From: a virus
Reading direction: 5' to 3' (one strand)
DNA: 64,000 nucleotides
IMG/VR virus record: IMGVR_UViG_3300046463_000715
Location: 1-64,000 of that record
How positions within the stretch are numbered: the first letter of the stretch is position 1; every line of letters starts with the position of its first letter. Shown here one piece after another: positions 40,051 to 45,939 of this stretch. The notes beneath the pieces were generated by a model that made no database searches, was not told the origin of the DNA, and was given only the letters and a program-made list of their open reading frames with translations. The position numbers were made by a program, and so were the translations under genes.

Positions 40051-40580
40051 ACCGATACCTTCTCACAAGCCACAACACTTGTCAAATTTTTATTTACGCA
40101 TACCGGAAGATTAATAGCACCAGGGCGTTGCAGCTTCGGGGTGACCTCGAAGGCATACCGCACACGGCGATTTAAATTGGTGCGCGCATCGCAGAGCCTG
40201 CCGTCGACAACTGCCATCGCGTGGCCCGAGACCGTAATAAGATACCGCTTGCCGTGGTCGCAGGCCCGCAGGAAGGTTTTGACGGTCATTCCGGCGCGCC
40301 TTCCGTTCCAGACCCCGCTCTCGTTGTAGAGCCACTTCGCCTCGACGACCGTGCCATAGGGCTTGACCAGATTGTGACCGGCGATTTTCCAGGTCGAGAA
40401 GCCCTTCTTCCGCTTTCTGCCCATGCGTTTTAACAGGGCCTGGGCCTCGTCCCAGAGAATGTTCAGCGCGTAAGCGGTCGCTGTGACCGTGCAGCAGTTG
40501 CAATCGTCCAGGTCGGTGATTTTCTTCTGCCCGCTGCTGAGGCAGACGTGCAGCTGAGGGTCTGGGAAAAATACGCTCAT
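40047..40580 (-). CDS. Papain-like cysteine peptidase-fold protein
   Basis: A 177-aa protein from ATG 40580. A cysteine-rich helix start (DLDDCNCCTVTATAYALNI) and a distant SGHAMAVVDGRLCDA match the Cys...His...Asp/Asn order and spacing of small papain-fold (C39-like) peptidases. It could process a host or phage protein early in infection, or act as a lytic enzyme. It lies second in the leftward cluster, which favours an early role. Family and activity are inferred from pattern. Confidence 0.55.
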   Translation of the reverse strand: MSVFFPDPQLHVCLSSGQKKITDLDDCNCCTVTATAYALNILWDEAQALLKRMGRKRKKGFSTWKIAGHNLVKPYGTVVEAKWLYNESGVWNGRRAGMTVKTFLRACDHGKRYLITVSGHAMAVVDGRLCDARTNLNRRVRYAFEVTPKLQRPGAINLPVCVNKNLTSVVACEKVSV

Positions 40581-40939
40581 ATTCTGTTGTATTTCGAACG
40601 GTCCAGGGACTTGTGGTTGTCGTCGGCCCGATTGAACCAGACGGTCTTTACGAAGGCCTCTGAGCCCACCGGCGCGCCCAGGACCATGACGAGGTCGAGC
40701 TCGTCGCTGTAGGGGAAGCGAGCCACACCCCAAACGGGTTTGCCGTCTTCCATTGTAACCTCGACGATGTCGCCGACTTCAAACTCGGCTGAGCCGAACT
40801 GCTCGGCGCGTCCGTAGCGGTCAATGTCTGCCTCTTTTTGTGCATGGTATCCCCAGCGCAGGCTGAGCTTGCTGGCCCAGAGCTGAGCCGCCCCGGCGGG
40901 TAGCCCGAGCAGCTTGTGGTAACGTCCGTTTTTAATCAT
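40577..40939 (-). CDS. First gene of leftward early cluster, unknown function
   Basis: A 120-aa protein with a basic helical N-terminus (LLGLPAGAAQLWASKLSLRW), a small beta-barrel middle (VGDIVEVTMEDGKPVWGVAR) and a charged end. It is driven by copy 3 of the promoter/operator module at 40940-41013, whose -10 ends 5 bases before the ATG. Function unknown. Confidence 0.65.
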   Translation of the reverse strand: MIKNGRYHKLLGLPAGAAQLWASKLSLRWGYHAQKEADIDRYGRAEQFGSAEFEVGDIVEVTMEDGKPVWGVARFPYSDELDLVMVLGAPVGSEAFVKTVWFNRADDNHKSLDRSKYNRI

Positions 40940-41013
40940 GCCTCAGCTTACACCCTGGCGCTCCGCACGCAAGCCGGAAAATCTACTAACCGTGGCCCCG
41001 GGGCTTCCCCTGG
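40940..41013 (-). promoter_or_regulatory. Three-copy promoter/operator module, copy 3
   Basis: Read leftwards: CCAGGGG-AAG-CCCCGGGGCC, ACGGTTAGTA, GATTTTCCGGC, TTGCGT (40972-40967), 16 bases, TAAGCT (40950-40945), GAGGC, then ATG at 40939. It is very similar to copy 2 at 58446-58521, including TTAGTAG-TTTTCC and CGCC-GGGTGTA. A 9-base inverted repeat (GCAAGCCGG at 40969-40977 with CCGGCTTGC at 41054-41062) overlaps its -35. Confidence 0.65.
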
Positions 41014-41525
41014 TAGAGGGTCCGTAATCGCTCTGTAAAATAAAGTTCGACAACCGGCTTGCCCGGGCCTATTGTGCTCACAGTTCTTTGAGAGTTTGAA
41101 GTCGGTTGAGGGCAAATCCTCTGCGGGTCAAGCCCGCTAGCATCCGGACCCGTCAGTCCGGAAGGGTGATGAGCTCAATGTAAATACGCTGCAATGCTGC
41201 TGTGGTTTGAGTCCCGCTTGACACCGGGGCAGAGGGCGAGAGCAGAGGGCAGCGGGGAAAAGCAGGGGATAAGCCCTCAGCCGATTTTTTCGCCTCAATC
41301 GAGGAACCGGTGCCTTGCCTTCAATGGTGACGCAACGAGACAGAAACGGGAGCCGAAAGCTCACGAAATTTCTTGGCCGGTTTGCAGGTCGGTAACTGCG
41401 GGCGAATTTTATGGTCCCGATAGGCTGAGGCCCGAAACCGCTACACTGGCGGCTGCGACCGAGGGAACCGGAACAGGTAGTGCTGACCGGGAGAGGGTTT
41501 GAATCCCTCCGGGACTTTTGATTTT
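41014..41525 (+). other. Non-coding, strongly structured region (candidate RNA gene)
   Basis: About 510 bases between divergent units with no credible gene. Perfect short hairpins follow one another on the plus strand: GCGGG-TCAAG-CCCGC near 41123, TCCGGAC-CCGTCA-GTCCGGA near 41143, GAGC-CGAAA-GCTC near 41350 and GCAG-N8-CTGC near 41384. A tRNA-like element closes the region (41413-41517). A TAAAAT at 41036 could be a -10. The density of paired elements suggests one or more structured RNAs rather than plain spacer; no known RNA family is recognised. Confidence 0.5.
41413..41517 (+). ncRNA. tRNA-like element, about 105 bases
   Basis: GGTCCCG (41413-41419) pairs over seven bases with CGGGACT (41510-41516, two G-T-type or terminal wobble allowed), and a T-arm-like hairpin GAGGG-TTTGAAT-CCCTC sits directly inside the 3' strand, as in a tRNA. 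The T loop lacks the invariant C, and the 70-base body has no clear anticodon arm. It ends 9 bases before the next gene. A degenerate tRNA, a tRNA mimic or a chance fold are all possible. Confidence 0.35.
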
Positions 41526-41660
41526 ATGGCACACAAACGAAAAGACACATTGGTCGCTCCGAAGCAGTGGTGGAAGCACCTGCGCGACTGGAAGCGACCG
41601 CAGAACAAGGCCGAGAGGCGGGCAGCGAAACTAAAATTTGACAAGCAAAACGACCTGTGA
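41526..41660 (+). CDS. Small, strongly basic protein
   Basis: A 44-aa protein (MAHKRKDTLVAPKQWWKHLR) with about one third Lys/Arg. First gene of the long rightward unit. It may bind DNA or RNA; no ribosome site is obvious. Confidence 0.5.
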   Translation: MAHKRKDTLVAPKQWWKHLRDWKRPQNKAERRAAKLKFDKQNDL

Positions 41661-41671
41661 GAAGTTCAGGC

Positions 41672-41878
41672 ATGGAAAATAAGTTTTATAGGCGGGTGGA
41701 CAAGTTCGTCTACCACCGTCTCTGGCTCGTGAGGCCGGACACCGGCAGCACCTGGACCTGGGAATGGAACGGCGGCTTCTGGGAGCGCGCTACGCCCGAC
41801 TTCGACCTGTTCAACGAGAAGGTCTCCAGGCCTCTGACGGTCGAGCGCTTGAAAATCGAAATCAAACACCGCTTATGA
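41672..41878 (+). CDS. Small Trp-rich protein
   Basis: A 68-aa protein from ATG 41672 (MENKFYRRVDKFVYHRLWLV) with many Trp and Arg residues. Its stop overlaps the next start as ATGA. Not recognised. Confidence 0.55.
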   Translation: MENKFYRRVDKFVYHRLWLVRPDTGSTWTWEWNGGFWERATPDFDLFNEKVSRPLTVERLKIEIKHRL

Positions 41879-42048
41879 GAATTGTGCGAGTCAGAATCAG
41901 TGGCTGGGCTATCCAGGAAGGTGACCGGTGGTTGTGTTGGTCAATTCCGCCGCACTTTGGTTGGACTGAATACCCTGAGCTGGCCCACGTTTTCAAGCGG
42001 CTCTCCGAGGCCGAGGCCTGGGTGCTCAATAATTCCAAGAAAGATTAA
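41875..42048 (+). CDS. Small protein of unknown function
   Basis: A 57-aa protein (MRIVRVRISGWAIQEGDRWL), predicted beta then helix. Start coupled to the preceding stop by ATGA. Not recognised. Confidence 0.55.
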   Translation: MRIVRVRISGWAIQEGDRWLCWSIPPHFGWTEYPELAHVFKRLSEAEAWVLNNSKKD

Positions 42049-42049
42049 C

Positions 42050-42166
42050 ATGATTGCAACTGTGGACGGATTCGAATGTTTGAACAGTATGCCCTGGCTC
42101 GTGCCAGTCGGCCTGCTCGTAATTGTGCTGGTCGTAAAAGTCCTGCTTGACTTCTTGTTCGACTAG
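42050..42166 (+). CDS. Small single-span membrane protein
   Basis: A 38-aa peptide with one strong hydrophobic span (WLVPVGLLVIVLVVKVLLDF). One base separates it from the preceding stop. Function unknown. Confidence 0.5.
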   Translation: MIATVDGFECLNSMPWLVPVGLLVIVLVVKVLLDFLFD

Positions 42167-42182
42167 TGCGAAAGGTATCAGC

Positions 42183-42518
42183 ATGAAAGTAAAAATTGGC
42201 GAAATCTTCCGAAGGTCCTGGGGCTACGACCAGACCAACGTCGACTACTTCCAGGTGGTCGCTCTCAAGGCGAAGACGGTTGTCGTTCGCGAAATCAATC
42301 ACCGTGAAGTCCCGGGCTCGAACCAGGGCGGCATGAGCTGCAACGTCGTCCCGGTGAAGGACAGCTTCGACGAGAGCAAGCTGCCTCGTCAGGTCCGTAT
42401 CGCTGTCGGCCACGAGGGCTCGCCGGTGCTCGTCGTCGGACCGAGTAAATGGGCGCAGCTCGTGCCCGCAAACACCGATGGAACCTACCCCCATTCCTAT
42501 TGCTCCTGGTATGCTTAA
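42183..42518 (+). CDS. Protein of unknown function
   Basis: A 111-aa beta-rich protein from ATG 42183 (MKVKIGEIFRRSWGYDQTNV); the motif WGYDQTNVDYFQVV occurs in several phage small proteins without known role. Overlaps the phosphoribosyltransferase start by 8 bases. Confidence 0.6.
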   Translation: MKVKIGEIFRRSWGYDQTNVDYFQVVALKAKTVVVREINHREVPGSNQGGMSCNVVPVKDSFDESKLPRQVRIAVGHEGSPVLVVGPSKWAQLVPANTDGTYPHSYCSWYA

Positions 42519-43080
42519 CACCAACGACGTGGACCCGTTCCAAAATATCGCGTCAGACTATCTGACCTCCTGCTTCATCGACTTGAACGCGAAGGTCGAG
42601 TTTGCGGTCGAGAAATTAAAGCCCGACGCAGGCCGGTTCGATGCAATCGTAGTCCGGGGAGTTTCTGGCCTGCTGGTCGGACCGATGGTCGCCTCGCGCC
42701 TGGGCAAGCCCTGGTGCATTGTCCGCAAGCCAGGGGACGGCACGCACTCGGACCACAAGGTGGTCGAGGGCTGGTATAATTTCAAGAGCTACATCATCGT
42801 CGACGACTTAATCGCGACCGGCGGGACCATTAAGCTCATCCAGAAAACGCTTCACGAGCACGGGAAAGCCTACCGTGAAGAGTGGCAGCTCGGTGTTCCC
42901 GAGTGTGTCGGCTACTACCTCTTCAACCACGACGAGCTGGTGTGGCGCGGCGACGGTAAAAATTATTCCTTCCATGACAAATATTTCCTCTTTCAAGAAA
43001 TTCCTGCACGACCAAGTGTGTCCGAACAAATCTTTGCGGCAGCTAGTTCGAGACCGCTCCTTGCTGAGACTAATCCTTGA
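42511..43080 (+). CDS. Phosphoribosyltransferase (type I fold)
   Basis: A 189-aa protein. YIIVDDLIATGGT is the PRPP-binding loop (two acidic residues then a Thr/Gly-rich turn) and VVRGVSGLLVGPMVA the preceding flexible loop region. These enzymes transfer phosphoribose to bases in nucleotide salvage, and some phage versions modify nucleotides or NAD. Start at ATG 42511 is preferred; 42478 is possible. Substrate cannot be deduced. The C-terminal coding region overlaps another gene. Confidence 0.7.
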   Translation: MLNTNDVDPFQNIASDYLTSCFIDLNAKVEFAVEKLKPDAGRFDAIVVRGVSGLLVGPMVASRLGKPWCIVRKPGDGTHSDHKVVEGWYNFKSYIIVDDLIATGGTIKLIQKTLHEHGKAYREEWQLGVPECVGYYLFNHDELVWRGDGKNYSFHDKYFLFQEIPARPSVSEQIFAAASSRPLLAETNP

Positions 43081-43111
43081 ACTGGCAGTCCTCTCCATTT
43101 TATTTTTATGA
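42974..43111 (+). CDS. Overlapping small membrane-anchored peptide
   Basis: A 45-aa frame (MTNISSFKKFLHDQVCPNKS) with a basic N-terminus and a hydrophobic C-terminal segment (LILELAVLSILFL). It overlaps the end of the phosphoribosyltransferase gene by 107 bases in another frame, and its stop is coupled to the next gene as ATGA. Either a true overprinted gene or a coupling frame only. Confidence 0.4.
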   Translation: MTNISSFKKFLHDQVCPNKSLRQLVRDRSLLRLILELAVLSILFL

Positions 43112-43425
43112 ACCATCAAGCACCAAAACTCCTCCCGACTCTCGTGGCCTTGTGGCCCGGAGACGAAAACAACAAAGTGGTAGTTCGAATCACTGCGACC
43201 AATCGAATCTACTGTGTCTACAAAGGTCTCACCGCATTCCCCTACATCGCCGGGAGCTCGGAGCTGAAATATGACGTTTCAGATTTCGTGCTGCCAGAGG
43301 GGGCTACGGCTCAACTCAAAAAACTGCTCATGAAGCAAATCCAGGTGCGCATGAGTCCCGGCTACCGGCGAGACCTGGAAGACGAGAACAACAAAGAACT
43401 GTGGCAATACACTGACGAAGTATGA
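43108..43425 (+). CDS. Protein of unknown function
   Basis: A 105-aa alpha/beta protein (NKVVVRITATNRIYCVYKGL, then a charged helical end). Stop coupled to the next start by ATGA. Not recognised. Confidence 0.6.
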   Translation: MNHQAPKLLPTLVALWPGDENNKVVVRITATNRIYCVYKGLTAFPYIAGSSELKYDVSDFVLPEGATAQLKKLLMKQIQVRMSPGYRRDLEDENNKELWQYTDEV

Positions 43426-43631
43426 ATCATATCCTATACCTGAACCAGAGCGCTGTGCGCAAACTGGTCAAAGAAAACGGCAAGCGGTGCTCGGGGGAAT
43501 TCCTCCTGGCCCTGGACGACCTCGTCCGGAGCCGAGTAGTCGCCGCTGCCAAAATCCATAACGGCGGGCGGGTTACACTCGACGCATCTGTCCTGGGACA
43601 CGTCTCGGGAGCAAGGCTGCACAATGCCTAA
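43422..43631 (+). CDS. Histone-fold-like small protein (tentative)
   Basis: A 69-aa protein whose layout follows a single histone fold. Helix 1 is SAVRKLVKENG and loop KRCS. Long helix 2 is GEFLLALDDLVRSRVVAAAKIHNG. Loop GRVTL carries the Arg-x-Thr pair. Helix 3 is DASVLGHVS. Small bacterial and archaeal histones share this pattern of G-x-R-x-S and GR-x-T loops, and bind or coat DNA as dimers. The call rests on pattern only. It overlaps the next gene by 8 bases and precedes the replication genes. Confidence 0.5.
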   Translation: MNHILYLNQSAVRKLVKENGKRCSGEFLLALDDLVRSRVVAAAKIHNGGRVTLDASVLGHVSGARLHNA

Positions 43632-43950
43632 GCTAGTCAGAGCTCTAACGTTCCGGGCTGCGCTTGACCAAAAGCTGGTCACGATTGCCCGGGCCTTTGG
43701 CTCTGCTGCTGAGGGGGCGCGGCAGTGTGGGGTAACTTATCGGTGCTTCGCTAGGTGGAAGACCGGTTTCCCCGCTGCCGCGCTGCTTCAGAAAATCGAC
43801 GACGTCTACGCGATGGCTGTCGAGCTTCTGAACGACCCGGAGCTGATGAGGAAACGCCGAGCGACCTCGAAGAAAATCGTCAGCCTCGCCATAAAGCTGA
43901 GGCTGAGCCGGAAAACAGTTCAGCTGCTCCAGGAGCAGGGACTCTATTGA
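43624..43950 (+). CDS. Putative HTH DNA-binding protein
   Basis: A 108-aa helical, basic protein with a likely helix-turn-helix at residues 24-52 (AFGSAAEGARQCGVTYRCFARW) and a second helical hairpin at the end (SLAIKLRLSRKTVQLLQEQG). It may be a transcription regulator. It ends 2 bases before the promoter at 43952. Confidence 0.55.
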   Translation: MPKLVRALTFRAALDQKLVTIARAFGSAAEGARQCGVTYRCFARWKTGFPAAALLQKIDDVYAMAVELLNDPELMRKRRATSKKIVSLAIKLRLSRKTVQLLQEQGLY

Positions 43951-43951
43951 A

Positions 43952-43980
43952 TTGACGCTTGTTGTGAACCGAGCTATATT
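43952..43980 (+). promoter_or_regulatory. Promoter for 43986 unit (leaderless)
   Basis: TTGACG (43952-43957), 17-base spacer ending CGAGC, TATATT (43975-43980), then 5 bases to the ATG at 43986. Near-perfect consensus; the mRNA should start at the initiation codon. Confidence 0.75.
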
Positions 43981-43985
43981 GCTAC

Positions 43986-44216
43986 ATGGCAAAGGCAAAG
44001 CTATCGAGACAGCAGAAGTGGCAGGCAGCGCGCAGAGCTCAAGGGCTCTGCATTCGCTGCGGTGCCGAACCCCTAATAAATAAAAATCATGGAAAAAGGT
44101 GTGCAGAGAAGCAACGCGAGCATATGCGCAAAGTTACCGGAGCGAAAATTCGCTACAAGAGTGCCGGGAGCTACGCGAAACTGGCAACCAGTGACCAGAA
44201 ACGAGTTCGCCATTGA
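43986..44216 (+). CDS. Small zinc-binding protein
   Basis: A 76-aa basic protein (MAKAKLSRQQKWQAARRAQG, CIRCGAEPL, then RCAEKQREHMRK): the RRAQGLCIRCG pattern is common as the N-terminal zinc knuckle of phage HNH and homing proteins. Here it is a separate small gene that ends inside the HNH gene, perhaps a split from it. Transcribed from the leaderless promoter at 43952-43980. Confidence 0.55.
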   Translation: MAKAKLSRQQKWQAARRAQGLCIRCGAEPLINKNHGKRCAEKQREHMRKVTGAKIRYKSAGSYAKLATSDQKRVRH

Positions 44217-44676
44217 GGGAGACCTCGTCTGGATTAAGCTCACTCAGGGACAAGAAACCTGTGTCGACCTGGACGATTGGCCGAAGGTTGCACCACACCG
44301 CTGGCATGCGGACAAGAACACCAGCGGGGGATTCTATGCGAGGTGCAGGAAGACAGGCATCCTACTTCACATCGCCTTGTCGGTCTACTTAGAAGTGGAC
44401 CACAAAGATGGAAACGGGCTCAACAACAGGGGTAGCAATCTCCGTGACGCAACCCACCAGCAGAACTGCAGAAACCGGAGAAGCGCGGGCCTCTACAAAG
44501 GGGTGTCCCGGGACGGTAAACTTTGGAGAGCCAGAATCTGTGACGGGACAATGAAAAATGCCTGCACCTATCTCGGAGCCTTCGAGACCGCTGTCGAAGC
44601 AGCAAAAGCATACGATGAAAAAGCTAAAGAATTATTTGGCGAGTTTGCTCGCCTCAACTTTCCGGAAGGGGAATGA
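44191..44676 (+). CDS. HNH homing endonuclease with AP2 domain
   Basis: A 161-aa protein if started at GTG 44191, an approximate choice. The HNH core is LEVDHKDGNGLNNRGSNLR (about residue 66), preceded by a WHADKNTSGGFYARC strand pair. The C-terminal AP2-like DNA-binding domain is YKGVSRDGKLWRARICDG with YLGAFETAVEAAKAYDEKA. Such free-standing nucleases cut phage or host DNA and spread themselves. It sits at the start of the replication block next to a zinc-knuckle gene. Confidence 0.8.
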   Translation: MTRNEFAIEGDLVWIKLTQGQETCVDLDDWPKVAPHRWHADKNTSGGFYARCRKTGILLHIALSVYLEVDHKDGNGLNNRGSNLRDATHQQNCRNRRSAGLYKGVSRDGKLWRARICDGTMKNACTYLGAFETAVEAAKAYDEKAKELFGEFARLNFPEGE

Positions 44677-44849
44677 CTTTCAACCTCATCGAGCTGCGAA
44701 GTCTGTTGTGGTTTTCCGCAACCCGAGGGCACAAGCAGACAGCTCGGGCTCTTCTGGACGCAATCCAAAAAGAGCGAGCACGGTTAAATTCACAACCAAC
44801 GGCTACAACGAAATCATCGAACCATGAGCGCATTTTGGAAAGACCCTGA
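44673..44849 (+). CDS. Small basic protein
   Basis: A 58-aa protein (MTFNLIELRSLLWFSATRGH), helical and basic, coupled to the HNH stop by ATGA and overlapping the next gene by 26 bases. Function unknown. Confidence 0.5.
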   Translation: MTFNLIELRSLLWFSATRGHKQTARALLDAIQKERARLNSQPTATTKSSNHERILERP

Positions 44850-45018
44850 AATCTCGCTCGGACAGAGGAAGCGTGGCAGGCCTAAAGGTCCGGCAAAGGT
44901 CCGGCTCCAGACCTGGGTCCTGCCTGAGACGCTCGACGCGCTCCGCAAGAGAGCTTTTGCAAAGGACACCAACCTGGGAGCGTTCCTGGATTGGCTGCTT
45001 GGCCGGAAGAAACAATAG
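44824..45018 (+). CDS. AT-hook plus ribbon-helix-helix-like DNA-binding protein
   Basis: A 64-aa protein. RKRGRPKGP (residues 14-23) is an AT-hook, which inserts into the minor groove of A/T runs. KVRLQTWVLPETLDALRKRA plus a second helix (LGAFLDWLLG) fits a ribbon-helix-helix dimer. It is probably a transcription regulator. Notably, an A/T-rich inverted repeat lies just downstream (45032-45066), a plausible target. Confidence 0.65.
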   Translation: MSAFWKDPEISLGQRKRGRPKGPAKVRLQTWVLPETLDALRKRAFAKDTNLGAFLDWLLGRKKQ

Positions 45019-45026
45019 ACTATAAT
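44999..45026 (+). promoter_or_regulatory. Candidate promoter for 45089 unit
   Basis: TTGGCC (44999-45004), 16-base spacer, TATAAT (45021-45026). The -10 is perfect, the -35 moderate. The leader of about 55 bases contains the inverted repeat at 45032-45066. Confidence 0.45.
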
Positions 45027-45031
45027 AATTA

Positions 45032-45066
45032 TTTATTTTTTTAACTGAAAGAATTAAAAAAATAAA
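45032..45066 (+). promoter_or_regulatory. Perfect 13-base A/T inverted repeat in leader
   Basis: TTTATTTTTTTAA (45032-45044) and TTAAAAAAATAAA (45054-45066) are exact complements around a 9-base loop. It lies between the AT-hook gene and the 92-aa gene that starts the replication unit. A hairpin in the leader RNA or a DNA site for the AT-hook protein are both possible; the T run on either strand would also allow terminator-like action. Confidence 0.6.
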
Positions 45067-45088
45067 AGAGAAGAGAGACAACAATACA

Positions 45089-45367
45089 ATGAAGACAATA
45101 CAGAAACTGCAGAAGGCCGCGAGACGCATACCCCGTTTGAAGCGGAAGTTCGAACAAATCATCGCCAAGGGTCGGCGCGGCGGGCATGTGCTCACCGATG
45201 ACGCCATCGGCTTCTACAACGTCCGAATCCTCGCCTGCGAGAACGCGCTCCGCCTTCTGGCCCTGGAGCTGTTCAATCGGAAGGTCGGACAGCCGCCGGT
45301 CCGCGATGCTCGACCTCTCAAGGTCCAGCGTCAGCTCGGCTTAATCCCCGCCGTCTTCGTATCATGA
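45089..45367 (+). CDS. Protein of unknown function
   Basis: A 92-aa basic helical protein (MKTIQKLQKAARRIPRLKRK, then TDDAIGFYNVRILACENALR). Stop coupled to the HD hydrolase start by ATGA, so it belongs to the nucleotide/replication unit. Not recognised. Confidence 0.6.
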   Translation: MKTIQKLQKAARRIPRLKRKFEQIIAKGRRGGHVLTDDAIGFYNVRILACENALRLLALELFNRKVGQPPVRDARPLKVQRQLGLIPAVFVS

Positions 45368-45939
45368 GCGTCATCGACTACGAACGCCGCTACATCCGGA
45401 CGCACAGCGACGGCAAGTTCTTTGCCCTGGAGCCCGAGCACGGCGACATCCGAATCGACGACATCGCCCACGGCTTAGCGAATAACTGTCGCTGGGGCGG
45501 GCAGTGCAAATACTGGTATCCGGTCGCGGCTCACGCAATCTGGGTCTCGCTCCTGGTGCCGAAGCCGTTCAAGCTCTGCGCTCTCATGCACGACAGCAGC
45601 GAGGGCCTGGGTCTGGCCGACATCGCCTCTCCGTTCAAGGCCTTTCTGCCGGACTACAAGAAAATCGAAGACAGCGCCATGAGCGGCATCGCCCGCAAGT
45701 TCGGCTTCGAGTGGCCGGTTCCTCCCGAGGTGAAAAAGGCCGACATGCTCGCTCTCTATCACGAGAGGGTCGCCCTTTTCGATTCTCACCACTCCGTCGA
45801 CAAGGCAACCATTCCGATGCAGGCCTTGCCGAAAGGCTGGAAGCTTCCTACCTGGAGTTACAAGGGCTGGACACCAGAGAAGGCGAAGAGGCTCTTCCTC
45901 GCATACTTCGACGTCTACACCCACGGCGAATTCGCCTAA
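45364..45939 (+). CDS. HD-domain phosphohydrolase, DatZ/YfbR-like
   Basis: A 191-aa enzyme. DIAHGLANNCRWGG at residues 33-46, His57, the His76-Asp77 pair in LMHDSSE and Asp127 in KKADMLAL are the metal ligands of the HD superfamily. The R-W-GG and W-Y-PVAAH spacing is that of small phage and bacterial deoxynucleotide phosphohydrolases, including DatZ, the dATPase of 2-aminoadenine (Z-DNA) phages. Substrate is not proven; other dNTPs or dNMPs are possible. The stop overlaps the helicase start. Confidence 0.75.
   Translation: MSVIDYERRYIRTHSDGKFFALEPEHGDIRIDDIAHGLANNCRWGGQCKYWYPVAAHAIWVSLLVPKPFKLCALMHDSSEGLGLADIASPFKAFLPDYKKIEDSAMSGIARKFGFEWPVPPEVKKADMLALYHERVALFDSHHSVDKATIPMQALPKGWKLPTWSYKGWTPEKAKRLFLAYFDVYTHGEFA

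Noticed and set aside
41166-41225. A short tRNA starting GGTGATGAGCTC
   Set aside because: Only four acceptor pairs, no GG in the D loop and no anticodon arm.
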